Below are positions 24,615 to 33,489 of a stretch of DNA of 64,000 nt, in pieces. Position numbers and translations under genes: made by a program. Position 1 is the stretch's first letter. Every line of letters starts with the position of its first letter. The notes beneath the pieces were generated by a model. The model made no database searches and was not told where the DNA came from. It saw nothing but the letters and a program-made list of their open reading frames with translations. Source of the stretch: Viridibacillus sp050279675 (lineage in GTDB: Bacteria > Bacillota > Bacilli > Bacillales_A > Planococcaceae); the NCBI RefSeq assembly GCF_050279675.1, contig NZ_JBNNUK010000017.1, forward strand, positions 1 through 64,000. Direction: 5' to 3'.

Positions 24615-25334
24615 TTATTTTTCTAGTCTCTTTTCGTCTTTGTAATAACACTCAATAGCAAATGGACACGTACCGCATCTACTTGATGGATTCGACTCGA
24701 ATATGTCCATTTCTAATTTAGGAAACATCATTACTTCTTTTACTTTCATATCAATTTCAATAGCTAGGTCATAAGCCCACTTACGGGAAATTTCCATTTC
24801 TCGTCTTGTGTACTTAAACTTATCTTCCTTCCTGAATCTTAAGAAAGATAAAGTGGCGATCACTGTATCGTACCCGAAGATTTTACTTACGGCCCAAGCA
24901 TACAAACCCATTTGATGAGTTGATGTAACATCGTATGGCACTCTATTTGTTTTCCAGTCATACAGGCAACCATCCTTTGTTAAAAGGTCAATGTAGCCTT
25001 GTATAATAGGTGCATTTAATGTTGGGGCTAAAGGTAGTTGAAAGTGTTTTTCAATCTCTAATACTCGCTTCTCTAAACGCTTCACTGGTACTTTCGCAAC
25101 TAATCTTGCCATTGCATCTTTCTGCAGGTCAGGATGAAAGTTGGCTTCTATGAAACCACTTATTAAAGAATCTTCTAGCATTGCCCCTTGGAGTCGTTCT
25201 TCTGCTGCTTTATGAACACCTTTACCGAGAGCAAGAGGTAATGTCTCGATTTCTTCATATCCATCTACATACTTTTTCTTAAATCGAAAAGGACACGTTT
25301 CGTATAAAGAAAGACGAGAGTAAGAGAAAATCAT
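24615..25334 (-). CDS. PD-(D/E)XK exonuclease (Cas4/AddB-like, Fe-S)
   Basis: A 239-residue protein starting SYSRLSLYETCPFRFKKKY, as Cas4/AddB C-terminal nucleases do, with HKAAEERL, GYIDLL…LYDWKTNR (the D…DxK core) and a Q-M-G-L-Y helix. Cysteines at the start (C14) and end (CGTCPFAIEC) suit a 4Fe-4S cluster. It probably trims DNA ends during recombination or establishment, together with the SSB and ERF proteins upstream in the same operon. Its ATG overlaps the previous stop (TAATG). Confidence 0.85.
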   Translation of the reverse strand: MIFSYSRLSLYETCPFRFKKKYVDGYEEIETLPLALGKGVHKAAEERLQGAMLEDSLISGFIEANFHPDLQKDAMARLVAKVPVKRLEKRVLEIEKHFQLPLAPTLNAPIIQGYIDLLTKDGCLYDWKTNRVPYDVTSTHQMGLYAWAVSKIFGYDTVIATLSFLRFRKEDKFKYTRREMEISRKWAYDLAIEIDMKVKEVMMFPKLEMDIFESNPSSRCGTCPFAIECYYKDEKRLEK

Positions 25335-25717
25335 TATTTTTTACTCTTCATAAAAAAATCGTCTGTAGCAAAGAATCCACTTTCAATTAATTTATGGAGT
25401 TCAAAATCAATTTCATCTAAATCCTCTGTGTCCATTTCTAAAAATACAGCTACCAATTTATCAATTAATAATTCGAGGTAGTTAAATATATCCTCATTAT
25501 TTGTATAGGTGTACATACTTTCATAACCAAAGTTTTCAAAGTGATAAAACGATATATCCAGTTCAATTTGAAGAGTTCCTATGGGTACTGAATCAAAATG
25601 TTCTATATCGACTCCACCAATTAAACCTTTATATACGCTTATATTTTCTTTTGACGAATAGATACGCCTAACTTTCATGTATTTATTAACCATACAAATG
25701 GCATTTTCTAAATTCAT
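25334..25717 (-). CDS. Hypothetical protein between SSB and nuclease
   Basis: A 127-residue acidic protein with no recognised motif. The GAGG site is 8 bases before ATG 25717; an in-frame TTG at 25741 lacks a site. It overlaps the start of the Cas4-like gene by one base, so the two are translated together, which suggests it helps the nuclease. Confidence 0.65.
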   Translation of the reverse strand: MNLENAICMVNKYMKVRRIYSSKENISVYKGLIGGVDIEHFDSVPIGTLQIELDISFYHFENFGYESMYTYTNNEDIFNYLELLIDKLVAVFLEMDTEDLDEIDFELHKLIESGFFATDDFFMKSKK

Positions 25718-25754
25718 TTTGTTTTCCTCTTTCTTGGTCAAATTTTTATAAAAA

Positions 25755-25787
25755 AAAGCCGATTGTCTAAGAAAACAATCGGCTTTT
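25755..25787. terminator. Bidirectional-looking terminator after ssb
   Basis: AAAAGCCGATTGT and ACAATCGGCTTTT are perfect 13-base arms with A/T runs on both sides. It lies inside the gene block, so it may attenuate rather than end transcription. Confidence 0.8.
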
Positions 25788-25810
25788 AAATCAATCAGAA
25801 CTTATTTTGT

Positions 25811-26329
25811 TTAGAATGGAAGGTCATCATCTGAAGGGAGTTGTGCGAATGGATCATCGCTTACTCGACTATTACCCCCACCATTTGTTGTACCGTTTTG
25901 CTGTTGGTACGAAGAATTACCTCCTGGATTTTGCTGTCTGTTTTGCTGTGGTGAATTGTTGTAATTCCCTTGTTGTTCTGAATTAGCAACCGGGCGACCA
26001 TTCCCTTGTTGTTGCTTAGAATCAAGGTATTTTATATTACTTATAATCACTTCTGTAATATAGACACGTTTACCATCGGGATCTTCATAGTTACGAGATT
26101 GGATTCTACCAGTAACACCTAGTTGAGAACCCTTTTTCGTATTATTGGCTAATGCTTCTGCTCGCTTGTCCCAAACTTGGCACAAAATAAAGTCCACATC
26201 ATATTCACCATTAGCATTTTTGAAGTCACGTTGGACTGCTAAAGTGAAGCTACCTGATGCTTTTCCAGTTGGTGTGAAACGTAATTCCGCATCCTTTGTT
26301 AAACGGCCAATTAAATTTACTGTATTCAT
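25811..26329 (-). CDS. ssb: Single-stranded DNA-binding protein
   Basis: A 172-residue SSB. An OB fold fills the first 105 residues (MNTVNLIGRLTKDAELRFTP, FILCQVWDKRAEALA, GRIQSRNYEDPDG), a Gln/Asn/Gly-rich linker follows, and the tail ends DDDLPF, which recruits partner proteins. Plasmid-borne SSBs protect transferred single strands and assist replication. Its neighbours (CHC2 protein, ERF protein, Cas4-like nuclease) fit a DNA-processing operon. Confidence 0.95.
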   Translation of the reverse strand: MNTVNLIGRLTKDAELRFTPTGKASGSFTLAVQRDFKNANGEYDVDFILCQVWDKRAEALANNTKKGSQLGVTGRIQSRNYEDPDGKRVYITEVIISNIKYLDSKQQQGNGRPVANSEQQGNYNNSPQQNRQQNPGGNSSYQQQNGTTNGGGNSRVSDDPFAQLPSDDDLPF

Positions 26330-26367
26330 ATAAAACTCTCCAATTCTTATTTTCTTTTTTAATCAGC

Positions 26368-27096
26368 TCAATTATTTTGCTGATATTCTTTATCTACATA
26401 GCGAAAGTTAAGAAAAAGAACTCGTAAAAATATACCTTCCATGTCAAAGTCCATATCTACATATGAAGCTTTCCATGCCATACGAGCAATCTCTGTACCT
26501 TCTCTAGCCCAACTGCAGCGATCTTCTTCATTTAAAATGAATTCCGATACGATCTTACTGTAGGCTAAATAGATACCTGTTTTTTCAGCCATATTCATAA
26601 TTAGCTCAAGTTGTTCAGCTTTTTGTTCTTCTGAATAATCAACAAAAGAAGCTACTAGGAACATAGCAAACAGTTTTCTTAATTCACTATTTTCATGTTG
26701 TTTCCAGTCCGTAAATATTTCATCACGTTTTTTTTGAAAGCCCTCTAAAGAGCTTCGTTTATATTCATCCCATCCGATTTTTTTTAGCTGATAATTATTC
26801 AAGGTATATGCACCATGTTTTTTCTTACCATTTTCTTTTTTCGGAAAGTATTTTTCTTTAACAACTTGATAAGGTGTATTAGTTAAACGACTCTCAAAAT
26901 CGAGAACGCCACCTTTAACACCGCAATACCAACATTTGTAGACATTATCATGAGTATTTAAAGATAAATACCACTTGTCCTTATTACCATCCTCATTACA
27001 GAATGGACATTTACATGTTGTTTCTCTTTTCCCATAAGTACGAGGGTTGAAAGTTAATCCATTTTGTTCTGCAATTTCTATAATCCTGGGTAACAT
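26368..27096 (-). CDS. CHC2 zinc-finger (primase-type) protein
   Basis: A 242-residue protein. Residues 28-62 hold a CHC2-like zinc ribbon (CKCPFC … CWYCGVKGGVLDF), the template-binding module of DnaG-type primases. No TOPRIM catalytic domain follows; the rest is a helical domain of unknown function. It may be a primase-helper or regulatory protein rather than a primase. GGGGAG lies 8 bases before the ATG. It lies between ssb and the ERF gene. Confidence 0.8.
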   Translation of the reverse strand: MLPRIIEIAEQNGLTFNPRTYGKRETTCKCPFCNEDGNKDKWYLSLNTHDNVYKCWYCGVKGGVLDFESRLTNTPYQVVKEKYFPKKENGKKKHGAYTLNNYQLKKIGWDEYKRSSLEGFQKKRDEIFTDWKQHENSELRKLFAMFLVASFVDYSEEQKAEQLELIMNMAEKTGIYLAYSKIVSEFILNEEDRCSWAREGTEIARMAWKASYVDMDFDMEGIFLRVLFLNFRYVDKEYQQNN

Positions 27097-27119
27097 TCAA
27101 CCACTCCCCTTAGAGTTTT

Positions 27120-28142
27120 TTATAGTTTTACAGCTTCTAACAACTTGAATGTATTTTGTTCAGTAGTAGCAATGAGTACCTTTTGGTTCTCTTTACCATC
27201 TAGTTTATTAGCTTCATCTAATTTTGCTTGACGAGCCATAATCAGAACGCTTACACCATTTTCATCAACTACCGCAATTCGAGCTGTTCTTTCATTTTTA
27301 GGAGTAGTTACATACTGAATCCCTTTAAGTGAGTATTCAACAAACTGCAATCCGCTTTGTTCTTGCTGTTGCGGTTGAATTTGAGTTTGTTTTTCAGCTT
27401 GTTGTTGAGGTATTTGTTGTTGTTCATGCTGTGACACATTATGTTGAGTCTCGTTTTTTGGCTGAATATTAGCATCCTGTTGTGTAGCTACTTTTTCAGC
27501 ATTTGCAATCCAATGTTCGAGATTTGTTTTAACTGGCTCGAAGTCATAGTCTTTCATGCTCTCAAAACCGTATGCGTTAATTTTTGAGATAACATCATTT
27601 ACATTGACAGAACGTAATTTAGCCAGCTTTTCAGCTAGTTTCATTAGAAAATCTCTATGTTCATCACTCATTTGAGGTGCTAACTGTTGTTCTTCTAATC
27701 TGCGTTGATAGTTGTCAGGATCATCACCATCTGTCGCAATGTTAAATTGCTTTAAGAGAAAGTTCTTTTCTGCATATGTAAGAGCTTTACCTACGCCTTT
27801 TTCCCCTGCAATATCAACACCTTGTGAATAGAATGGTACAGTTACTTCTTCACCGCTTTCAGGATCACACCAAACAAATTCTAAATCCAACTCCGTAAAA
27901 TACGTTGTCGTGATTTTATTCTTTTCGTATTTATCCACGTTTTCAACACTTGTTTCAGTAACTTTATGTCCAATAATGCGTGGCATAAGTACTAAACCTA
28001 CATTATCCAACTCTTTACGTACTGCACCCACAACTTGTGATGCTGACACGTAGCTGTACTGTTTGCTTTCTGCTCCTTTTTGTAAATAAGGACTAATATT
28101 CTTTCTTGCTTCTAATAACTTTCTATAAACATTTTTCGACAT
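27120..28142 (-). CDS. ERF-family single-strand annealing protein
   Basis: A 340-residue protein. Residues 1-150 match the ERF recombinase core: YSYVSASQVVGAVRKELD, then FVWCDPESGEEVTVPFYSQG, then GEKGVGKALTYAEKNFLLKQF and the DGDDPD end motif. A Gln-rich linker (about 225-265) and a small C-terminal domain follow. ERF proteins anneal complementary strands in phage and plasmid recombination, usually with an SSB and an exonuclease, both encoded just downstream here. AAGGGAG precedes the ATG. Confidence 0.85.
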   Translation of the reverse strand: MSKNVYRKLLEARKNISPYLQKGAESKQYSYVSASQVVGAVRKELDNVGLVLMPRIIGHKVTETSVENVDKYEKNKITTTYFTELDLEFVWCDPESGEEVTVPFYSQGVDIAGEKGVGKALTYAEKNFLLKQFNIATDGDDPDNYQRRLEEQQLAPQMSDEHRDFLMKLAEKLAKLRSVNVNDVISKINAYGFESMKDYDFEPVKTNLEHWIANAEKVATQQDANIQPKNETQHNVSQHEQQQIPQQQAEKQTQIQPQQQEQSGLQFVEYSLKGIQYVTTPKNERTARIAVVDENGVSVLIMARQAKLDEANKLDGKENQKVLIATTEQNTFKLLEAVKL

Positions 28143-28237
28143 ACCCGATCTCTCCCTTTAATTGATTGTATTTTTATATATATATAAATCCGCTAAGTAG
28201 CGAAGATTTACCGAACTATCGTTTTTGAACACAAAAA

Positions 28238-28284
28238 AATCCGACAAAACATCTTTTGTAAACAAAAGATAGTTCTATCGGATT
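28238..28284 (-). terminator. Two-part hairpin terminator
   Basis: Outer AATCCGA/TCGGATT and inner ATCTTTTGT/ACAAAAGAT stems; on the minus strand TCGGATTTTTTTG follows. Confidence 0.7.
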
Positions 28285-28464
28285 TCTAATTAACTTTTAA
28301 TTTTTTGGCACAAGTGCCCGTTACATTGTCCTTCAGTGGGACGTAACGAATGGTTTTATGCCAATCTCCTGACTTCTCCATAAACATTGTTTATACGGTC
28401 GGCATTTGGCTTCTACTACATACGGAATAATCATCTAGTTCATATTCGCTAACTGCGTATGTAA

Positions 28465-28516
28465 TAGCTAATGGTTTAAGTGTTGCTCTGCATATATAAT
28501 ATCAAACCATTAGCTA
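28465..28516. repeat. Perfect 13-base inverted repeat
   Basis: TAGCTAATGGTTT (28465-28477) and AAACCATTAGCTA (28504-28516) with a 26-base loop, followed on the plus strand by a T-run near 28525. It could be a regulatory RNA stem, an operator or a terminator. Confidence 0.6.
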
Positions 28517-28578
28517 TGTTTCAACTTTTTTTGCATAAACAGCTAAATGTTCTTAATTTTTCTGCATCAAGAGTACAG

Positions 28579-29304
28579 TTAGGTGAACTCGTCTTTAATC
28601 AACTGATTATTTTCAGCATCTAAAAAATACATTTTATTATTAACGCCAGTTTCCAATTTGAGAAAAATATCAGAATCCAATGCAACTCGTAGCTTTATTT
28701 GGCTCTTAGCTAGTAAAGGTATCAGAGGTTCAACATATTCTTTTTTCTCCGTAATAATAATCATACGTTTAACAAAGTCCTCGTCATACAACAGATAGCG
28801 TTGTAGATCAGCTCCCTTGTCATTTAAAACATATACGTACATATCTGATTTTTTAGTTCTTATGATACCAGTAAACGGTTGCTGCACCTTCCACATTTCA
28901 AATTCAGAAAAATACTGATATAGATTGTAAAATGACAAGCATTTCAAAATACTCTTTATTTCATATTGTGACCAATAATTTTTATGGTAATGAGGATGAT
29001 TGACGATTTCTGCTCCTAATTCGCCAAGTGTAAAAATCGGTATGGTTTGGTTGTTACGGACAACAGTGTGCTTAATTATTTTTTTTTCAGAAATCATTTT
29101 GTCAGCTTTTTTACGAGTTAAGCCGAATAAAAGTTCAGCCTGTTTCGAGCCGATTATAGGAACGACCATAAGGGCTTTTAACAACTTCATTTCGCTTTTG
29201 TTAGTTCCTGATTTTCTTTCATTTCCAGTTACTTTCAATTGCTCTACCCAATTAACCGACCATTCATATGATGATAATGAATATGGACTGATTGTTAAAT
29301 CCAT
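28579..29304 (-). CDS. Winged-helix-like hypothetical protein
   Basis: A 241-residue protein. Residues 38-95 (EMKLLKALMVVPIIGSKQAELLFGLTRKKADKMISEKKIIKHTVV…IPIFTLGELGAEIV) read as a winged helix much like the first domain of the replication-relaxation protein at 33490-34536. The C-terminal half may be a small alpha/beta domain. The gene starts 3 bases after the S1 gene stop with no clear ribosome site, so it probably depends on translational coupling. DNA-binding regulator or relaxation accessory protein is a guess. Confidence 0.5.
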   Translation of the reverse strand: MDLTISPYSLSSYEWSVNWVEQLKVTGNERKSGTNKSEMKLLKALMVVPIIGSKQAELLFGLTRKKADKMISEKKIIKHTVVRNNQTIPIFTLGELGAEIVNHPHYHKNYWSQYEIKSILKCLSFYNLYQYFSEFEMWKVQQPFTGIIRTKKSDMYVYVLNDKGADLQRYLLYDEDFVKRMIIITEKKEYVEPLIPLLAKSQIKLRVALDSDIFLKLETGVNNKMYFLDAENNQLIKDEFT

Positions 29305-29307
29305 GAG

Positions 29308-30153
29308 CTACATTTTACGCACGATTTTTGTTGTCATTTGTTCTCTTTCAGCGCTAATATTTAACACTCGCACCAATACACGCTCACCGATTTTTACATC
29401 CTCAAATTTCATATGATTAGCCAGTGAATCGACACCATCTGTTAAATTCACGAAGATACCGTATTCTGTAATTCCTGATACTTTTCCAACGTATTCATTA
29501 CCTTTCAAATAACGTTGAGCTTGACCTTGCCAGGGATTAGGTAGTGTCTGCTTGATACTTACTTTAACGTCTTGCTTTTCTTTATCGATGGACAATACTT
29601 TTACTTTAATGTGATCTCCAACTCTTGCTTCATCATGAATGTTGTTAATCCATCCGTAACGAATTTCGCTAGGACTAATTTTAGTTTCAATTCCACCAAT
29701 GTCCACGATAATAGCGTTAGACAAGATTGCCTGAACAACTGAATGAATTGTATCGCCCACTTTAATATTACGTAATGTGATTTCAGCGCTTTGCTTTTTA
29801 GCTTCTAGTCTACTACCGATTACAATTTCATTTTCTCGATCAAAGTTTAAAATCTTAAAGTTTACAACTCGGCCTGTTAAATAGCGTAATTCGTTTATGT
29901 TAGTTGTACCTGAATGTTCTGCAGGGATATTTACTCGAATTGTACCAAGTTCACATATAGCGCAAGATTTGCCTGCAATATTTTCAATACCTTTAACTTC
30001 TGCGCTTAAGATAAGGTTGTTTTGAAAAGCGTTGTATACATCTTTCCAATGCTTATCAATTACTCTTTGACGTTTATTCTCCAAAACCTTTTCAGGGCTG
30101 AACCCTTCAATTAATACACCTTGTAATGCTTGTAAGTCTTCTGCATGTGCCAT
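29308..30153 (-). CDS. S1-domain RNA-binding protein
   Basis: A 281-residue protein with two clear S1 OB folds in the C-terminal half (VGDTIHSVVQAILSNAIIVDIGGIETKIS… about 130-205, and GNEYVGKVSGITEYGIFVNLTDGVDSLA… about 225-280) and a more divergent one before them. S1 domains bind single-stranded RNA. A ribosomal-S1-like protein inside a transfer block is unusual; it could control translation of plasmid mRNAs. AAAGGAGA precedes the ATG, and the coupling-protein gene lies 130 bases upstream. Confidence 0.8.
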   Translation of the reverse strand: MAHAEDLQALQGVLIEGFSPEKVLENKRQRVIDKHWKDVYNAFQNNLILSAEVKGIENIAGKSCAICELGTIRVNIPAEHSGTTNINELRYLTGRVVNFKILNFDRENEIVIGSRLEAKKQSAEITLRNIKVGDTIHSVVQAILSNAIIVDIGGIETKISPSEIRYGWINNIHDEARVGDHIKVKVLSIDKEKQDVKVSIKQTLPNPWQGQAQRYLKGNEYVGKVSGITEYGIFVNLTDGVDSLANHMKFEDVKIGERVLVRVLNISAEREQMTTKIVRKM

Positions 30154-30283
30154 TTTTATTTCTCCTTTTTATTTAACTATCTGTTTTTTAAAAAATGCTC
30201 TTACAATGTCCATTAGTTACGATTGATGTTCATTCAGTAATTAAACGAAGGGTACAGTCCCCCTTTCAATGTGCTTTGGAATA

Positions 30284-32026
30284 TTAATCCCAAAAATCGT
30301 CTTGTATCTTGCTTTGTTGCTGTTTCATCTGCTCTAAATCTTTTTTTTCTTGCTTGGATAAATTCGCATTTTTTTCTTTTGAATTATGTCCATTATTATC
30401 TATTTTACCCGAAATTACTACATTTTTTCTGCTTTTTTCAACATTTACGCAATATTCTTTTGCGTTATCTGCGTTAGAAGCCGTTTCTTTTTGGTTTTCC
30501 TCACGATTATTCACTTCCTTACGATTATCTACTAGTTCAATTGATACAGGAACTACGGTTGTAGGAAATACAGCTGCAGGTACTTCCTGTGGAGGTGGTA
30601 GTAAAAGTGTTTCCTCTACAGGTTTTTTTCGTTTATTCTTTAATTCATTCATTAAACTAACAAAAGAAGTTTTAAAGCGTTGAACTTTTGCAATCTTAGG
30701 TGGAGTATCATCTACTTCCCATACTTTTCTTTCTTTCCAGTCTCGGGGAATGAATTCACCTTTAGCAATGTCAGGTTTCTGTAATTGCCCTCCATCCATC
30801 AATTGATGTACGAAGTGAAATCTAGGTAATCCGTCAATTAAATCGGTTGGATCAAAACGATATTCCTCTGATTCTGTGTCTCGATAATTGTCAGGGAATA
30901 AATTAGGAAACAGTATTCTATTTTTGTACGTACTTTGGCGCATCGTTATTTTATCTTTACCAAATATGTCGGCAAATTCTTTAGCATCCTCTGAAGCTAC
31001 TCCACCGAAACAAATCTTACTACGGCAGTTCGTGAGGATTGACCGTTTAATTTCTTGTGCGGAATATTTACCTGATTCTACAGACAACTGTCCTAATGAT
31101 TGTGTAGCAAAAACGCCAGCCACTTTATAAGATGCTGCGATCGAAAGGAATACCTCTACATCGGGATTAATGTAACGACTGTACTCATCTACGATAAGAA
31201 TATGAGGTATACGTGTTTCTTCTGTTCCTGGTCTACGAAATGTACCATTCTGTAAGTGCATGATAACAAATTGGCCGAACGCATCACCTGATGTACGCAG
31301 TTTACCGAGAGCTGTATTTACAGCTAAGATACCACCAGTTGCAAAGTGTTCATCGATATTAATACTGCTACGACCAGTCATAATACGTTTTAGTGAATCA
31401 TTCGAGATAATGTTTTCTAATTGTGCTCTTAAACCGATTACAAATTGGCGGTATTTATCCCCCATAGAACCGAGTAATTCATTCTCGAAGAATTGAGTAA
31501 GGTTACTTTCACCTTTTAGTTTTCTTAATTCTTTTACCTGTCTTTGTAACAAATCAACATCTTGTAGAGAGTTGAGTACATCTGTAATGTCCAGGTTATC
31601 TCCATGTAACTCTTTTAAGAGCTTAGTTACGTTTCGTGCAGACAATTCTTGTACGGTAGCGAAGAATGCGTCCTGCTTGCCGAAAAGACCTTTTAATACA
31701 ACGACTGTCGCTTCCGCAACATCGTTAATTTCACCTTCCATTGGATTGAATTGTGCTGTTTCATCCGCTTCAGGATCAATATGTGTGTATGGTAATCCCA
31801 TTTCTTCACTGACATCTGCCACCATTTGTGCAACATCACCTTTTGGCTCAATAACAGACAAACCACACTCCACACCTCTTTTTTTGGCTTCTAATATTTG
31901 CATAATCATTGGTTTTAAAATAGTTGCAGTTTTACCGCAGCGAGTGGGACCGACTACTATCATATGTGTAAATAAATCCATACCACTCAATTTAACCGAT
32001 TTAGAACTATCAGGAATTGAAAACAT
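30284..32026 (-). CDS. VirD4/TraG-type coupling ATPase
   Basis: A 580-residue type IV coupling protein. Walker A GPTRCGKT is at about residues 26-33 and Walker B ILIVDEYS near 280, with a TraG/TraD C-terminal (TraM-recognition) region (CFGGVASEDAKEFADIFG). It brings DNA to the transfer channel. It lacks the usual N-terminal membrane helices, so it must be anchored by a partner, and its last 120 residues are a hydrophilic Lys/Asn-rich tail. GAGG lies 8 bases before ATG 32026 and only 2 before ATG 32032, so I take 32026. Confidence 0.88.
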   Translation of the reverse strand: MFSIPDSSKSVKLSGMDLFTHMIVVGPTRCGKTATILKPMIMQILEAKKRGVECGLSVIEPKGDVAQMVADVSEEMGLPYTHIDPEADETAQFNPMEGEINDVAEATVVVLKGLFGKQDAFFATVQELSARNVTKLLKELHGDNLDITDVLNSLQDVDLLQRQVKELRKLKGESNLTQFFENELLGSMGDKYRQFVIGLRAQLENIISNDSLKRIMTGRSSINIDEHFATGGILAVNTALGKLRTSGDAFGQFVIMHLQNGTFRRPGTEETRIPHILIVDEYSRYINPDVEVFLSIAASYKVAGVFATQSLGQLSVESGKYSAQEIKRSILTNCRSKICFGGVASEDAKEFADIFGKDKITMRQSTYKNRILFPNLFPDNYRDTESEEYRFDPTDLIDGLPRFHFVHQLMDGGQLQKPDIAKGEFIPRDWKERKVWEVDDTPPKIAKVQRFKTSFVSLMNELKNKRKKPVEETLLLPPPQEVPAAVFPTTVVPVSIELVDNRKEVNNREENQKETASNADNAKEYCVNVEKSRKNVVISGKIDNNGHNSKEKNANLSKQEKKDLEQMKQQQSKIQDDFWD

Positions 32027-32107
32027 AATCATTACCTCTTTCTGCTACAATAGCTAAAATTTTAAATTGATTTTGTAATACGAAGTTATTTTTAGAACAA
32101 ATAAAAA

Positions 32108-32141
32108 CACAGTCCATATTCTAAATCTTTTTGGGACTGTG
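32108..32141 (-). terminator. Hairpin upstream of the coupling-protein gene
   Basis: CACAGTCC/GGACTGTG stem after the 126-residue ORF; on the minus strand a TTTTTATTTG run follows. Confidence 0.7.
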
Positions 32142-32163
32142 CTTTAAATGTAGGTATTAGCCA

Positions 32164-32544
32164 TTAAAGAACGTGATATTGCATTTCATTGTAATTTTTT
32201 AAAGTAATGTGATCTTCACTTTGAGTAATCCCATCTACTTTGTATTCTTCTAAGAATGCATTGAATTGAATGAGGTTATCTATGAATATGCCTTGCAGAT
32301 AGATAAGCTCTATCTTTTCATAATCTTTTTTTGCATTGTAGATAATATCAGGAAGTGGTTTTGTGGTATTGAACAAAGTGTCGTGCCATGATTTTTTAGT
32401 ATCTTCTTTTGCATTGTTAAAGAGTTCAGACTGGCAGATAAGACTAACCCCTACATTTAGGAGTTTTAATGCTAAGGTTTTTATTTCCACAGGATTTTGG
32501 ACTGCATAACAGCTTTTAAACGACGGTAATTGATGGTGATTCAC
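32164..32544 (-). CDS. Hypothetical protein (126 aa)
   Basis: A soluble, probably helical protein with no recognised motif. The start is GTG with GGAGG 9 bases upstream. It has its own upstream AT-rich region and a downstream terminator, so it may be transcribed alone, just before the coupling-protein gene. Confidence 0.55.
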   Translation of the reverse strand: MNHHQLPSFKSCYAVQNPVEIKTLALKLLNVGVSLICQSELFNNAKEDTKKSWHDTLFNTTKPLPDIIYNAKKDYEKIELIYLQGIFIDNLIQFNAFLEEYKVDGITQSEDHITLKNYNEMQYHVL

Positions 32545-32715
32545 TAAAGGATTCCTCCAAACAGTATTTGTATATACGAACTTATATATATTTTATATAA
32601 ATTTATCATATTTTTTTACCTATTAGTAACATGGTAATAGTTTTAATTACACATTACAATACAGTTGTTTGGATTATCTATAGTATTTTTGTCATACAAC
32701 ATGCAAAAATGTCAA

Positions 32716-33225
32716 TTAATCACCATTATTTGTCTTTTTACCTAATATTATGACGATATTATTTTTTTCGTATTCTCTTTCTTTGTTATATTGAGATAAT
32801 GTTTTGAATAAATTTTTGCCATTATTAGGTTCAACTTGTATTCGTTGGTTCCCTCTTTTTTTCTTTATATTACTTTCTGCTCGAATATAAATGATATTTA
32901 GATACGTAACAGTGATCAATAGCATTACTAATATAAATTTTGAAAACGTTGATGCTTTAATCAGTGTTTCAAGTGTCCAATTGTTTCTCAAACCGTTCGC
33001 TAGTATTAGGCAAATATAATAGCTCGTTACACCAATCATTAATTTATCCATTCTCTTGTTACTCTCACCATAATGGTTTCTTACAATGAAATATCCAAAT
33101 ATGGAGATAATGTTGAAAATTATCATCATTAAGGTTGATGGAATGAATATGTCCTGGTAATAAAACACCACCAATAATATTGCTATACAACTACTTAATA
33201 TTGCTACAAGAGTAGATCTTTTCAT
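32716..33225 (-). CDS. Four-helix membrane protein
   Basis: A 169-residue protein with hydrophobic segments near residues 6-22, 30-48, 65-80 and 97-114, and a basic cytoplasmic tail (KKKRGNQR…). It overlaps the preceding small gene by ATGA, so the two are co-translated. It could anchor the coupling protein, which lacks its own membrane helices; this is a guess from position. Confidence 0.65.
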   Translation of the reverse strand: MKRSTLVAILSSCIAILLVVFYYQDIFIPSTLMMIIFNIISIFGYFIVRNHYGESNKRMDKLMIGVTSYYICLILANGLRNNWTLETLIKASTFSKFILVMLLITVTYLNIIYIRAESNIKKKRGNQRIQVEPNNGKNLFKTLSQYNKEREYEKNNIVIILGKKTNNGD

Positions 33226-33446
33226 TTAACAGTCGACTCCCCACATACGCTAAAGCAATTGTTTGGTAAAACCACCTCACAAGCAAATAAAAATTCATCT
33301 TGCATTATTTTCTTCATAACATTGTATAGTTCGTGTTGCTTTTGTATCGAAAGGCTGTGACCTATTGTAGTACGCATTTGTAATACTTCCTCTGAACCAA
33401 TATATTGTGTTAAATTTTCAATTTCAGGTATTAAATCATAATTCAT
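33222..33446 (-). CDS. Hypothetical protein (74 aa)
   Basis: A small acidic protein with a helical N-terminal part and two C-terminal cysteines. GAAAGG precedes the ATG. Its stop overlaps the start of the membrane-protein gene by four bases. No family recognised. Confidence 0.55.
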   Translation of the reverse strand: MNYDLIPEIENLTQYIGSEEVLQMRTTIGHSLSIQKQHELYNVMKKIMQDEFLFACEVVLPNNCFSVCGESTVK

Positions 33447-33489
33447 AGTACCTTTCTATCCTTCCTATTTTAAAATCCGTTTTGATAAA

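Larger units (their letters stand above)
28143..28578. other. Structured non-coding gap of about 430 bases
   Basis: The gap between the winged-helix and ERF genes holds two strong inverted repeats (28238-28284 and 28465-28516) and a GAACTATCG-type repeat, but no credible ORF. It presumably carries the promoter for the ERF-CHC2-ssb group. Confidence 0.5.

Noticed and set aside
26368..27096. Full DNA primase
   Set aside because: Only the CHC2 zinc ribbon is visible; no TOPRIM or archaeo-eukaryotic primase motif follows.
30888..32057. Several plus-strand frames opposite the coupling-protein gene
   Set aside because: All are antisense shadows of a conserved ATPase gene.
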